From NCBI GenBank assembly GCA_026126025.1, contig JAHCJZ010000004.1:124001-188000 (forward strand): a stretch of DNA of 64,000 nt, given 5' to 3'. Origin of the DNA: Bauldia sp. (lineage in GTDB: Bacteria > Pseudomonadota > Alphaproteobacteria > Rhizobiales > Kaistiaceae). Every line of letters starts with the position of its first letter. The first letter of the stretch is position 1. The notes beneath the pieces are model-generated. The model was not told the origin of the DNA, searched no databases, and saw nothing but the letters and a program-made list of their open reading frames with translations. Below, in pieces: positions 20,693 through 28,764 of this stretch. The translations under genes and the position numbers were made by a program.

Positions 20693-21112
20693 ATGGCATC
20701 CCCCTTCAAGTTCGACCTCGTGTCCCCCGAGCGGCTCTTGATGTCCGAAGAGGTGTCGCAGGTCGTCGTGCCGGGCAGCGAAGGCCAGTTCACCGTGCTG
20801 GTCGGCCACGCGCCGGTGATGAGCACGCTGCGCCCTGGCGTCGTCGAGGTCACGCTCGCCGGCGGCCGTCAGGAGCGCATCTTCATTCGCGGCGGCTTCG
20901 CCGACGTGAACGCGGAAGGTCTCACCATCCTCGCCGAGCAGGCGATCCCCCTCGCCGAGCTCGACGCCGACACCATCGCCACGGAAATCCGCAGCGCCGA
21001 GGAAGACATCGGCGACGCGAAGGACGAGACCGCCAGGGCCGCCGCCACCCTCAAGCGCGACCAGCTCAAGGAAGTCCAGGCCGCCCTTGGCCGCGGCCCC
21101 GCCGCGCACTAG
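20693..21112 (+). CDS. atpC: F1 ATP synthase epsilon subunit
   Basis: 139 residues. The N-terminal beta-sandwich has KFDLVSPERLLMSEEVSQVV, VPGSEGQFTVLVGHAPVMST and RIFIRGGFADVNAEGLTILAE; the C-terminal helices are Ala/Glu/Lys-rich. Epsilon (delta in mitochondria) links gamma to the c-ring and can inhibit ATP hydrolysis. It closes the operon; the F0 genes are not in this window, as usual for alphaproteobacteria. Confidence 0.95.
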   Translation: MASPFKFDLVSPERLLMSEEVSQVVVPGSEGQFTVLVGHAPVMSTLRPGVVEVTLAGGRQERIFIRGGFADVNAEGLTILAEQAIPLAELDADTIATEIRSAEEDIGDAKDETARAAATLKRDQLKEVQAALGRGPAAH

Positions 21113-21126
21113 TTCTACCGCAGCTG

Positions 21127-21786
21127 ATGACCACACCGCCCCTCACCATCGACGTCGTCTCCGACGTGGTCTGCCCGTGGTGCTATCTCGGCCGGCGGCG
21201 GCTGTCGCTCGCGCTCGACACCGTGCCCGACATTCCGGTCGTCGTCCGCTGGCGCCCGTTCCTCCTCGATCCGTCGATCCCGCCCGACGGCGTCGACCAT
21301 CGCGAACATCTCGCGGCAAAGTTCGGCGACATGTCCCGGCTCGACGCCGCGCATGAGCACCTGACCACGCTCGGCCGCGAGGTCGGCATCGACTACCGCT
21401 TCGACCGCGTGACCCGCTATCCGCACACCGTCGACGCCCACCGCGTCGTCCGCTGGGCGACCGAGGCCGACGGCAATGTAGACGCGCTGGTCGGCCGCCT
21501 CTTCGCCCTCCACTTCACAGAGGGCGCCGATGTCGGCGACCACAAGGTGCTGGCCGAAGCCGGCACGGTCGCCGGCCTCGACCCGGCCGAGACCGCGCAG
21601 CGCCTCGCGACCGACCGCGACCAGGCCGCGGTTCTCGCCGAGATCAACGGCTTCCAGCGCGCCGGCGTCACGGGCGTGCCCTGCTTCATCCTCGCCGGGC
21701 GCTTCGGCGTGATGGGCGCGCAATCGCCGGAAATCCTCGCCCGCTCGATCCGCGACGCCGCCGCCAGGACCGGCATCGCCGCCTGA
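21127..21786 (+). CDS. DsbA family oxidoreductase (FrnE-like)
   Basis: 219 residues with no signal peptide. The redox motif CPWC occupies C16-C19 in SDVVCPWCYLGRRRL. The insertion domain has HYDG-less helices typical of the FrnE/2-hydroxychromene-2-carboxylate isomerase-like subfamily, and the C-terminal cis-proline region reads GVTGVPCFILAGRFGVMGAQ. Such cytoplasmic proteins act as thiol-disulfide oxidoreductases of uncertain substrate. It begins 14 bases after atpC and may be read through from the atp operon. Confidence 0.9.
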   Translation: MTTPPLTIDVVSDVVCPWCYLGRRRLSLALDTVPDIPVVVRWRPFLLDPSIPPDGVDHREHLAAKFGDMSRLDAAHEHLTTLGREVGIDYRFDRVTRYPHTVDAHRVVRWATEADGNVDALVGRLFALHFTEGADVGDHKVLAEAGTVAGLDPAETAQRLATDRDQAAVLAEINGFQRAGVTGVPCFILAGRFGVMGAQSPEILARSIRDAAARTGIAA

Positions 21787-21873
21787 GGATGACCGGGAGC
21801 GCCCGCTCCCGCCAACTCGAACACTCGACTATGATTCGGTCCGCGGCCGGCGCCTCCGGCGGAGGCGAGTCGC

Positions 21874-22305
21874 ATGAGCGGCCGAGAAGACCCCAAGCCG
21901 AGCCCGATCGAATGCTACCTCATCGTCGATGACGCCGAAGCCGCGATCGCCTTCTACCGTCGCGCCTTCGGCGCCACCGAGATCGCCCGTCGCGCCGCGC
22001 CCGACGGCCGCCGCCTCCTCCACTGCGCGCTCGCCCTGTTCGGCGGCCGCATCATGCTGGCCGACGAGTTCCCCGAGCTGATCAGCGACACCGTCGCGCC
22101 GAAGCGCGTCGGCGGCACCTCGGTGACGATGAACGTCAACCTCGCGACACCCGCCGCGGTCGACGCGACCCTGGCGCAGGCCGAGGCCGCCGGCGCCGCG
22201 ATCACCACCCCGGCCACCGACGCCCCCTGGGGCACCCGCTACGCCCGGCTGATCGACCCCTTCGGCCACGCCTGGGCCCTCCAGGCCCCGCTGCCCGAGG
22301 ACTGA
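21874..22305 (+). CDS. VOC family protein (PhnB-like)
   Basis: 143 residues, start supported by GGAGG upstream. The sequence IECYLIVDDAEAAIAFYRRA, the GG-RIMLADEFPE strand, SVTMNVNLATPAAVD and DAPWGTRYARLIDPFGHAWAL fit the PhnB/glyoxalase-like vicinal oxygen chelate fold. Such proteins may bind metal and small ligands; the substrate cannot be inferred. It is downstream of the DsbA-like gene by about 90 bases. Confidence 0.85.
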   Translation: MSGREDPKPSPIECYLIVDDAEAAIAFYRRAFGATEIARRAAPDGRRLLHCALALFGGRIMLADEFPELISDTVAPKRVGGTSVTMNVNLATPAAVDATLAQAEAAGAAITTPATDAPWGTRYARLIDPFGHAWALQAPLPED

Positions 22306-22322
22306 CACCGCTGCCACCATTT

Positions 22323-22365
22323 TGTACCCACGCAAGTGTTGATCGCGCACAATTATGGGGGTACA
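22323..22365. promoter_or_regulatory. Inverted repeat upstream of brnTA, possible BrnA operator
   Basis: TGTACCC at 22323-22329 is mirrored by GGGTACA at 22359-22365, ending five bases before the brnT start. BrnA proteins autorepress their operon by binding the promoter. The 29-base distance between arms allows two half-sites on nearly the same helix face. No comparable pair was confirmed before the orphan brnA. Confidence 0.4.
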
Positions 22366-22369
22366 TTAA

Positions 22370-22648
22370 ATGAAGATCACCTTCGACCCCACCAAGCGCG
22401 TCAGGACGCTGACGGAGCGTCGCCTCGACATGGCCCGGGCGGATGAGGTGTTCGCCGGACGGAACGCGGTCGTCCCCGACGGGCGTTTCAACTATGGCGA
22501 GGACCGCTATCTCACGGCCGGCTTCCTCGACGGTCGAATGGTGATCCTTGTGTGGACTCCCGATGGCGACGGCGACGATCGTCGCATCATTTCGATGAGG
22601 CACTGCCATGCAGACGAAGAAGCGCGCTGGCTCAAGCGCATGGGTTGA
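22370..22648 (+). CDS. brnT: BrnT-type ribonuclease toxin
   Basis: 92 residues. BrnT is a small RelE-fold RNase toxin. The opening KITFDPTKRVRTLTERRLDM with ADEVFAG, then the central DGRFNYGEDRYLTAGFLDGR and MVILVWTP, and the end RRIISMRHCHADEEARW follow the family plan (xxFDPxK, ExR, IISMRxA-xxE). The middle of the last motif is H-C-H instead of the common K-A-N, a possible divergence of the C-terminal region. The antitoxin gene overlaps its 3' end by 41 bases, so the pair is co-translated. Confidence 0.88.
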   Translation: MKITFDPTKRVRTLTERRLDMARADEVFAGRNAVVPDGRFNYGEDRYLTAGFLDGRMVILVWTPDGDGDDRRIISMRHCHADEEARWLKRMG

Positions 22649-22976
22649 CCCCGATGACGCGCCGGTCCTCACCGACGAGGAGATCGCGCAGGCCGACGTC
22701 TATGACGGCAACCGGCTGGTGCGGCGCGGCCGGCCGCCCGTCGGCGATCGGCCGAAGGAGGCGATCAAGCTGCGGCTGGCGGCCGACGTCGTCGATTACT
22801 TCCGTTCGACTGGCCCGGGCTGGCAGACCCGTATCAACGCCGAGCTCGAGCGCGTGGTGCGCCGGGCGACGGCATCATCCCGAACGGTCGGCGTGAAGCG
22901 GCGAAGCGAAACGGCCAAGCCGGCACCCACCAAGCGGCCGGCGTCGGTCGCGCGGCTCGCGGGAACGAAGGCGTAG
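22608..22976 (+). CDS. brnA: BrnA-type antitoxin
   Basis: 122 residues. WVDPDDAPVLTDEEIAQADV leads into the BrnA signature YDGNRLVRRGRPPVG, followed by the ribbon-helix-helix segment EAIKLRLAADVVDYF and GPGWQTRINAELERVV. The Lys/Arg/Pro-rich C-terminal tail is longer than in the orphan copy at 2706-3011. It should bind BrnT and repress the brnTA promoter. The start is inside brnT, the usual arrangement. Confidence 0.88.
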   Translation: MQTKKRAGSSAWVDPDDAPVLTDEEIAQADVYDGNRLVRRGRPPVGDRPKEAIKLRLAADVVDYFRSTGPGWQTRINAELERVVRRATASSRTVGVKRRSETAKPAPTKRPASVARLAGTKA

Positions 22977-22985
22977 GAACACGAC

Positions 22986-24395
22986 ATGACGGATGCATTC
23001 GACGTTGTCGTGATCGGCAGCGGGCCCGGCGGCTATGTCTGCGCGATCCGCGCGGCGCAGCACGGGCTGACGGTGGCGGTGGTCGAGCAGGCGCCGACCT
23101 TCGGCGGCACCTGCCTCAATGTCGGCTGCATCCCGTCGAAGACGCTGCTCCACACCTCGGAGCTCTTCGAGGAGGCGGCGAAGAAGTTCTCCGGCTTCGG
23201 CATCGAGATCGGCCAGCCGACGCTCGACCTGACGCGGATGATGTCGCACAAGAACGGCGCGGTCGAAGCCAATGTCGCCGGCGTCGCATACCTCTTCAAG
23301 AAGAACGCGATCGCCGCCTTCCACGGCCGCGGCGCCATCGCCTCCCCGGGCAAGGTGCGCGTCACCGCCGCTGACGGCGCGGTGCGGGAGATCGCCGCGA
23401 AGGCGATCGTTGTCGCCACCGGTTCCGAGCCGGCGCCGCTGCCCGGCGTCGCCATCGACGAGCAGCGCATCGTTTCCTCCACCGGCGCGCTGTCGCTGAG
23501 CGAAGTGCCGAAGCGCCTCGTCGTGATCGGCGCGGGCGTCATCGGCCTCGAGCTCGGCTCGGTGTGGCGGCGGCTCGGCGCCGAGGTGACGGTGGTGGAA
23601 TATCTCGACCGCATCCTTCCCGGCATGGACGGCGAGGTGTCGCGCCAGGCGCAGCGCATCTTCGCCCGGCAAGGCCTCGCCTTCCGCCTGTCGTCCAAGG
23701 TCGAGGGCGTCGTGGAAAAGGGCGGTGCGCTCGAAGTCACGGTCGCTTCCGCCGACGGCAAGACGCCCGCGACGGCGATCCCCGCAGACATCGTCCTCGT
23801 CGCCATCGGCCGCCGCCCCGTCACCGCGGGCCTCGGCCTCGAAACACTGGGCATCGCGACGGATTCCCGCGGCCGCATCGCGGTCGACGCCGGATTCCGC
23901 ACCTCGGTCGACGGCGTCTACGCCATCGGCGACGTCATCGCCGGGCCGATGCTCGCCCACAAGGCGGAGGACGAGGGCGCTGCACTGGCCGAGCGCCTCG
24001 CCGGCAAGGCCGGCGGCGTGAACCACGCGGTGATCCCGAGCGTCGTCTACACCATGCCGGAGATCGCTTCGGTCGGGCAGACCGAGGAGGAGCTGAAGGC
24101 GGCCGGCACCGCCTACCGCACCGGCAAGTTCCCCTTCACCGCGAGCGGCCGCGCCCGCGCCACCGGCCGCACCGAGGGCTTCGCCAAGGTGCTCACCGAG
24201 GAGGGCACCGACCGCGTCCTCGGCGTCCACATCCTCGGCGCCAATGCCAGCGAGATGATCGCCGAGGCCGCGGTGCTGATGGAGTTCGGCGGCTCGGCCG
24301 AAGACCTCGCCCGCACCTGCCACGCCCACCCGACCTTCTCCGAAGCCGTCCGCGAAGCCGCGATGGCCGCCTGGTGGAAGCCGGTGCATCTCTAG
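22986..24395 (+). CDS. lpdA: Dihydrolipoyl dehydrogenase (E3)
   Basis: 469 residues. The FAD motif GSGPGG is at residues 11-16, the redox disulfide C43/C48 in GGTCLNVGCIPSK, the NAD motif GAGVIGLELGSVW near 180, and the FAD-binding YAIGDVIAGPMLAHKAEDEG follows. The C-terminal active-site pair is in HPTFSE (H448, E453). It reoxidises dihydrolipoamide for 2-oxoacid dehydrogenase complexes, and given sucA/sucB in the window it is the likely E3 for 2-oxoglutarate dehydrogenase. It follows brnA by nine bases, an unusual neighbour for this enzyme. Confidence 0.97.
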   Translation: MTDAFDVVVIGSGPGGYVCAIRAAQHGLTVAVVEQAPTFGGTCLNVGCIPSKTLLHTSELFEEAAKKFSGFGIEIGQPTLDLTRMMSHKNGAVEANVAGVAYLFKKNAIAAFHGRGAIASPGKVRVTAADGAVREIAAKAIVVATGSEPAPLPGVAIDEQRIVSSTGALSLSEVPKRLVVIGAGVIGLELGSVWRRLGAEVTVVEYLDRILPGMDGEVSRQAQRIFARQGLAFRLSSKVEGVVEKGGALEVTVASADGKTPATAIPADIVLVAIGRRPVTAGLGLETLGIATDSRGRIAVDAGFRTSVDGVYAIGDVIAGPMLAHKAEDEGAALAERLAGKAGGVNHAVIPSVVYTMPEIASVGQTEEELKAAGTAYRTGKFPFTASGRARATGRTEGFAKVLTEEGTDRVLGVHILGANASEMIAEAAVLMEFGGSAEDLARTCHAHPTFSEAVREAAMAAWWKPVHL

Positions 24396-24415
24396 TCAGC
24401 CGCAGGCTCCAGTTG

Positions 24416-24537
24416 AACCTCCCCCTTGCGGGGAGGTCGAAAGCGCGAAGCGCTTTCGGGAGGGGGGCACGGCCGCCCAGTCAGCCCCCCTCCCCGAAAC
24501 CGCTGCGCGGTTTCGACCCTCCCACAAGGGGAGGGTT
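24416..24537. repeat. BIME-like pair of inverted units (family A, copy 2)
   Basis: Unit one (24416-24467) starts GAACCTCCCCCTTGCGGGGA and ends GCGCTTTCGGGAGGGGGG; unit two (24485-24537) is its near reverse complement. Each unit also contains a short internal stem (AAAGCG-AAG-CGCTTT). It separates the convergent lpd and dioxygenase genes and may serve as a shared terminator. Confidence 0.88.
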
Positions 24538-24552
24538 CACCCGAGCAGGGAC

Positions 24553-25296
24553 CTAGCGCCGCGGCGGCGGGTACATCGCGCCGAAGCCCTGCGGCTGCGA
24601 CACCGCGCCCGGATCGACCCCCACCACCAGCGCGGCGAGGAGCGCGCCGTCGATGTTCTCGACCAGCGCCACCGACGCCTCGCCTGCCTGCTGCGCGATG
24701 CCGTCGGCAGCGTTGGTCATGTCGCGGCCCGGCCGCGCCGTGTAGGGCTCGTAGCTGGCATAGACGAAATCGCTGACCTCCTCGGGGAAGAAGATCTGCC
24801 CGGTGAGGACGTTGGTCGCGTCGAGGAACACCTTGAAGTGGATGTGGACGGTGCGGCCGGTGTACCAGCCGGGATAGACCGTCGCGAACTCGACCACGCC
24901 ATTGGCGTCGGCGAACTGCGTGCCGCGCATGAAGGTCTCGCCCTCGCCCGCGTCGTAGCCGGAATAGACGCCCGTCGCGTCGCAGTGCCAGACGTCGACC
25001 CGCGCGCCCTCGATCGGCCGGCACGACGCGTCGACCACCTGCATCCGCAGCGCCGTCGCGAGCCCCGGCCGTCCTTCGGTGATGTCGCTGCGCACCAGCG
25101 CCGGGTCGAAATAATACGGGCCCTCGGTCACCTCCGGCACCAGCACGCAGACATCGGCGCCGCTGATGAGGCTCCCGGCGTCGCCGCCCGCCAGCTGCGC
25201 GAAGGCGCTCCGCGACATCAGCATCCCGCCGCCGGCGGTGACCGCGATCAGCGTCAGCGCGCCACGGCGTGTCAGGGGTTTCTCGAACGCGTTCAT
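24553..25296 (-). CDS. Intradiol ring-cleavage dioxygenase, exported
   Basis: 247 residues. LTRRGALTLIAVTAGGGMLM with a following AFA cleavage site looks like a Tat signal, so the protein is probably exported folded with its iron. The mature domain has the iron-ligand pattern of protocatechuate/catechol dioxygenases: a Tyr in TEGPYYFDPAL, a second Tyr in YPGWYTGRTVHIHFK and the two His of HIH. DVWHCDATGVYSGYD is also conserved. It belongs to the stand-alone Tat-exported intradiol dioxygenases, not to a full beta-ketoadipate cluster, and no pathway genes flank it. The substrate is unknown. Confidence 0.88.
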   Translation of the reverse strand: MNAFEKPLTRRGALTLIAVTAGGGMLMSRSAFAQLAGGDAGSLISGADVCVLVPEVTEGPYYFDPALVRSDITEGRPGLATALRMQVVDASCRPIEGARVDVWHCDATGVYSGYDAGEGETFMRGTQFADANGVVEFATVYPGWYTGRTVHIHFKVFLDATNVLTGQIFFPEEVSDFVYASYEPYTARPGRDMTNAADGIAQQAGEASVALVENIDGALLAALVVGVDPGAVSQPQGFGAMYPPPRR

Positions 25297-25605
25297 CCCG
25301 GGCTCCTTGGGTCACGCCCGCGGAATGTGCTCGGCGCGGGCTCGTGCAGCCTCGATCGCGCCCGAAGCCGCCGCGATTGTGGCAGTGCGTGGGGGAAAGT
25401 GTATCAGCGGGTATCGACCAATGGGTTCGAGTATGAATCCGTACCTGCTGGTCGCCTCAATCACGGCGTGTCCCGGGCGCAGTGCAGCACGAAGTGATGC
25501 GCTGCAGAACCGGGACCCACACGGGCGTACCGGTAGACCCCGGTTCTGCGGCGCAGCGCTGGGCGCTGCACCTTGCCCGGGGAACGGCAGACGGTATGGC
25601 GTGCC
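25297..25605. other. Intergenic region with a family B repeat; no gene seen
   Basis: 309 bases between the divergent-facing ends of the dioxygenase and the DMT transporter (both on the minus strand). The 25471-25586 part is the repeat. The 25297-25470 part is expected to hold the dioxygenase promoter; GGAGCCCGGG precedes its start. No convincing ORF or other signal. Confidence 0.5.
25471..25586. repeat. Palindromic element (family B, copy 3)
   Basis: Left arm TCCCGGGCGCAGTGCAGCAC with ATGCGCTGCAGAACCGGGAC; right arm CCCCGGTTCTGCGGCGCAGC and CTGCACCTTGCCCGGGGAAC. The same arrangement as at 13285 and 18021. It lies just downstream of the DMT transporter stop. Confidence 0.85.
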
Positions 25606-26577
25606 CTACCGCCGCGAATCCTGGAGCGCCATCCAGCCGACGCCGGCGAGGACCAGCAGCGCCCCGGCAGCATCCACCAGCGTCAGCGTCTCGCCGAGGA
25701 TCAGCCAGGCGAGGCCGATCGTCACCACCGGGCTCACCATGCCGATCGTGGAGTTCGCCTGCGGCGTGATGCGGTGGAGCGCCGCGGCGAGGAGGAAGCT
25801 CGGGATCACCGTCGCGCCGATCGCCAGCATGATCGCGTAGCCCCATGCCGCACCGCTGACCGCAAGGTCGGACAGCGGATGCGTGACGACGAACTGGCCG
25901 AGCGCGACGACCGCCGCGGCGCCCATCGCGATGCAGGTGAAGAGCCGCGGCCCGACCTCGGCGATCAGCGGCTTGGCGAGGAGCTGGTAGAAGGCGAAGG
26001 CGATCGCGGCGGCCAGCACCCACAGCGTGCCGACCACGACGTCGCTCCCCTCCCCGCCGCCCGCCCGGCCCGCGAACATCACCGCGATGCCGGCGTAGGA
26101 AACGCCGATCGCGACCAGCCCCATCGGCTGCACCTTCTGGCCGAACCACAGCGCGCCGAAGATCACCACGAACAGCGGGAAGGTGAAGAGGATCATCCGC
26201 TCGAACTGGGCGGAGATGTACTGGAGGCCGAGGAAGTCGGTGTAGGAGGCGACGTAGTAGCCGAGGAAGCCGACAAACGCCGTCATCGCGATCGCCCGCG
26301 CCGACGGCAGGCCGCGCCCGTCGCGGTGGCGGTCGCGGAGCGAAAACGCCCCGATCACGAGATAGACCGGCAGCGACAGGCCGAGACGGAGCGCCAAAAG
26401 GGTCGTCGCATCGACGCCCTCGGCATAGGCGAGCTTGATGAAGATGCCCTTGGTCGACCACAGCACCGCGCCGGCGGCGGCGAGGAGGTAGCCGATCTGC
26501 ACCTGGCGGCGGAGCTCCGCCGCGGTGGGCGGGGCGACGGCCGCCAGCATGGGCGGTACGGGTTCGGTCGATGCCAT
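25606..26577 (-). CDS. EamA/DMT family transporter
   Basis: 323 residues from ATG 26577, which has GAGG eight bases before it; an upstream ATG at 26631 with a weaker site would add 18 residues. Ten hydrophobic segments in two EamA repeats are visible, the first starting GYLLAAAGAVLWSTKGIFIK, the second half starting VVVGTLWVLAAAIAFAFYQL. Conserved helices such as MVSPVVTIGLAWLILGETLT confirm the drug/metabolite transporter superfamily. Likely an exporter of a metabolite or amino acid; no substrate is indicated. Confidence 0.9.
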   Translation of the reverse strand: MASTEPVPPMLAAVAPPTAAELRRQVQIGYLLAAAGAVLWSTKGIFIKLAYAEGVDATTLLALRLGLSLPVYLVIGAFSLRDRHRDGRGLPSARAIAMTAFVGFLGYYVASYTDFLGLQYISAQFERMILFTFPLFVVIFGALWFGQKVQPMGLVAIGVSYAGIAVMFAGRAGGGEGSDVVVGTLWVLAAAIAFAFYQLLAKPLIAEVGPRLFTCIAMGAAAVVALGQFVVTHPLSDLAVSGAAWGYAIMLAIGATVIPSFLLAAALHRITPQANSTIGMVSPVVTIGLAWLILGETLTLVDAAGALLVLAGVGWMALQDSRR

Positions 26578-26822
26578 GACGGCGGCCTCGGTTGGGCCGG
26601 CGGATGGACGAGAGGCGGGGATGTGGGTCATGTCCCGGCTTCGCCTTCCGCGAGCCGGGACGTGTCGATCAACGCACGCGCCGGCCGGCTTCGGCAAAAA
26701 GCCAAAGCGAATTCGTGCGGCGGGATACGGCTTTGATCATGGGCGCACCGTCTAGCACCGGGCAGCGCCGGGAGCCAGTCGTCCGCTGCGCGGCAGGGTT
26801 CCGGTTTTCGCCGGACTGCCCG

Positions 26823-27626
26823 TCAGCTCACGACGAGGTCGAGCCGCTCCTCGGCGACGCGGCCGCCATCGGCTTCCCAGCGCAGGACGAGCGCGCCGCT
26901 GCGCGGCGGCGCCACGAAGAACCGGAGGTACGGATTGGCGGCGACCGAACGGTGGAAGCGCGCCTCGAAGATCGTGGCCCGGTCGAAGGTGGCGATGAGG
27001 CGCCGCACGATGTCCTCCGGCAGCACCGTGCCCGCGGCATCGGTCCGCAGCCCCGTCTCCATCGGGTGGTTGACCAGCGTCGTCACCTCGCCGGCGCCGC
27101 CCGGCGCGATGCGCTCGGGCGCCCGCACCCGGGTCTGCATGATGTCGGTCGCCGCGTAGGTGTCGTCGCGGGCGAGGCAGCCCGAGATGGTGACCGTGAC
27201 GTCGCGCGCGGCGGCGATCACCTCGCCGGTGCTGAGCACCGCCACCGCGCCGACCGTCTGGCTCTGGTTGAGCCGGATCCGGGTGGCGACCGCCGCGCGC
27301 CCCGACAGCGGCGAGAAATAGTACTCGGCCACCTCGGGCGAGGGGTTGCCGCGCGCGAAGACGTGGATCGATTCCACGAAGGCGTCCTGCGTCATCGGCC
27401 GGTCGACCGCGACCGCAAGATCGACCGCCGAACCGTCCTCCGACACCAGCGGGAGCTCGATGGCGATGCCCTGCCCGGAGGGCTGCGCATCGCCGACCAG
27501 CGCCGCGGCGGCCGGTATGGTCTGCCACCATGCCGGCTGCGCGGCGGCGCTGCGCGCCAGGAGCGGCGCTGCGGCCGCCCCGGCAAGAAGCCCGATGGCG
27601 TCGCGTCGGGTGATCGTCGTCGGCAT
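26823..27626 (-). CDS. soxYZ: SoxYZ fusion, sulfur carrier protein
   Basis: 267 residues from ATG 27626, nine bases after GAGG. TITRRDAIGLLAGAAAAPLL is a Tat-type signal. Residues about 45-150 are the SoxY-like domain, ending in TISGC where C150 would hold the sulfur intermediate. Residues about 165-267 are the SoxZ-like immunoglobulin domain (RVRAPERIAPGGAGEVTTLV, MRTG-like METGLRTDAAG, FFVAPPRSGALVLRWEADGG). In separate SoxY proteins the cysteine sits at the very C-terminus in GGCGG; here it is internal (SGCLARDD). It is last in an operon with a YeeE transporter, an FccB flavoprotein and a cytochrome c, so a carrier of sulfane sulfur is likely. Confidence 0.82.
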   Translation of the reverse strand: MPTTITRRDAIGLLAGAAAAPLLARSAAAQPAWWQTIPAAAALVGDAQPSGQGIAIELPLVSEDGSAVDLAVAVDRPMTQDAFVESIHVFARGNPSPEVAEYYFSPLSGRAAVATRIRLNQSQTVGAVAVLSTGEVIAAARDVTVTISGCLARDDTYAATDIMQTRVRAPERIAPGGAGEVTTLVNHPMETGLRTDAAGTVLPEDIVRRLIATFDRATIFEARFHRSVAANPYLRFFVAPPRSGALVLRWEADGGRVAEERLDLVVS

Positions 27627-27646
27627 TCGTCCGTTCCTCGCCGGCA

Positions 27647-28696
27647 TCATGGGGTCGGCGGCGCAAGCCGCAGCGGGCCGCGGATGCCGAGGAGCGACCC
27701 CAGCAGGATCCCGCCGACCGCGACGAAGGACGCCAGCGCCAGCGTCGACAGTCCCGTGAGCCCCTGCCCGATCGAGCAGCCGAGCGCCAGCGCGCCGCCG
27801 ATTCCCATCAGCGCGCCGCCGAGGATATAGCGCAGCATCGCGCGCGGGTTGGTGAAGCCCTCCAGCCGGAACCGTCCGCGCGGCACGGCGGCCAGCGCGC
27901 TGCCGGCGATGACGCCGCCGATCAGGGCCACGGCGAAAGTGAGGGCGACGCCGGTCGACAGCATCACATACTGGATGCTTCCGGCGATCGGCGCGATGAA
28001 CGTCATCGACGCCACCGGCTGCGGGTCGAACTCGTCGGCGCCGATATTCCCGGTCGCGTACCAGCCGGCGGCGATGAGGAGCCCGACGGCAAGGCCCGCG
28101 GCGATCTGGAGCGGCGAGGCGCGGAAGGCGCGGTTGGCGAAGGCGAAGACCGCCAGCAGCCCCGCGATCGCCGCGACCGCGATCCAGCGCGCGGCCTCGC
28201 TGCCGATCGTGGCGCCGGCAAGGGCGTCCGGCAGCGTGCGGTCGGCGAGCGTGGCGCTGCTCGCCGCGGCGAGATCGACCCGGGCGGGCGCCAGAAGCCC
28301 GGTCAGCGTCGCCTGCGCCGAGATGCCGAGGACGAGAAGCACCAGCAGCGAGCGGATATTGCCGCCGCCGAGCAGCACCAGCGCCCGCGCGCCGCAGCCA
28401 TTGGCGAGGATCATGCCGTAGCCGAACAGCACCCCGCCGATCAGCATCACCGGGATCGAGAAGGTCGCGAGCGGATAGATCGACCGCCCGAGCGGCACCA
28501 GGCCGGCCGCGTCGAGCGCCTGGCTGGCGACGATCGCCGTCGCCGCCGCCAGCGCGAAGGTCCGCACCTTGCGCGGGTCGCCTTCGCCCCACCAGCCGCG
28601 CAGCCCGCTCTGGAGGCAGAAGCCGCTCAGCTGCGCCACGACGCCGAAGGCGACGCCGATCGCAAGCCCGAGCCAGATGACGGTGCCGCTCGACAT
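27647..28696 (-). CDS. YeeE/YedE family sulfur-compound transporter
   Basis: 349 residues with about nine membrane helices. The YeeE/YedE pattern appears twice: GVAQLSGFCLQSGLRGWW-type (VAQLSGFCLQSGLRG) near the N-terminus with FGYGMILANGCGARALVLLG, and GGALMGIGGALALGCSIGQG near the C-terminus. The conserved cysteines in SGFC, NGCG and LGCSIGQG are those that pass thiosulfate or sulfur species through such channels. The stop overlaps an ATG of the soxYZ frame. Its place between FccB and SoxYZ suggests import or export of sulfur compounds for oxidation. Confidence 0.88.
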   Translation of the reverse strand: MSSGTVIWLGLAIGVAFGVVAQLSGFCLQSGLRGWWGEGDPRKVRTFALAAATAIVASQALDAAGLVPLGRSIYPLATFSIPVMLIGGVLFGYGMILANGCGARALVLLGGGNIRSLLVLLVLGISAQATLTGLLAPARVDLAAASSATLADRTLPDALAGATIGSEAARWIAVAAIAGLLAVFAFANRAFRASPLQIAAGLAVGLLIAAGWYATGNIGADEFDPQPVASMTFIAPIAGSIQYVMLSTGVALTFAVALIGGVIAGSALAAVPRGRFRLEGFTNPRAMLRYILGGALMGIGGALALGCSIGQGLTGLSTLALASFVAVGGILLGSLLGIRGPLRLAPPTP

Positions 28697-28764
28697 GGCG
28701 CCTGCCTACGCCGCCGCGGGCGGCGGAGGCAATCGCGCTTCTGCGTGCCGAAGCCGCCCGGGGA

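Noticed and set aside
22339-22370. TTGATC-N17-TACATT promoter directly before brnT
   Set aside because: The -10 would end three bases before the start codon, so transcription would begin inside the gene. The spacing looks like chance unless a mapped start shows otherwise.
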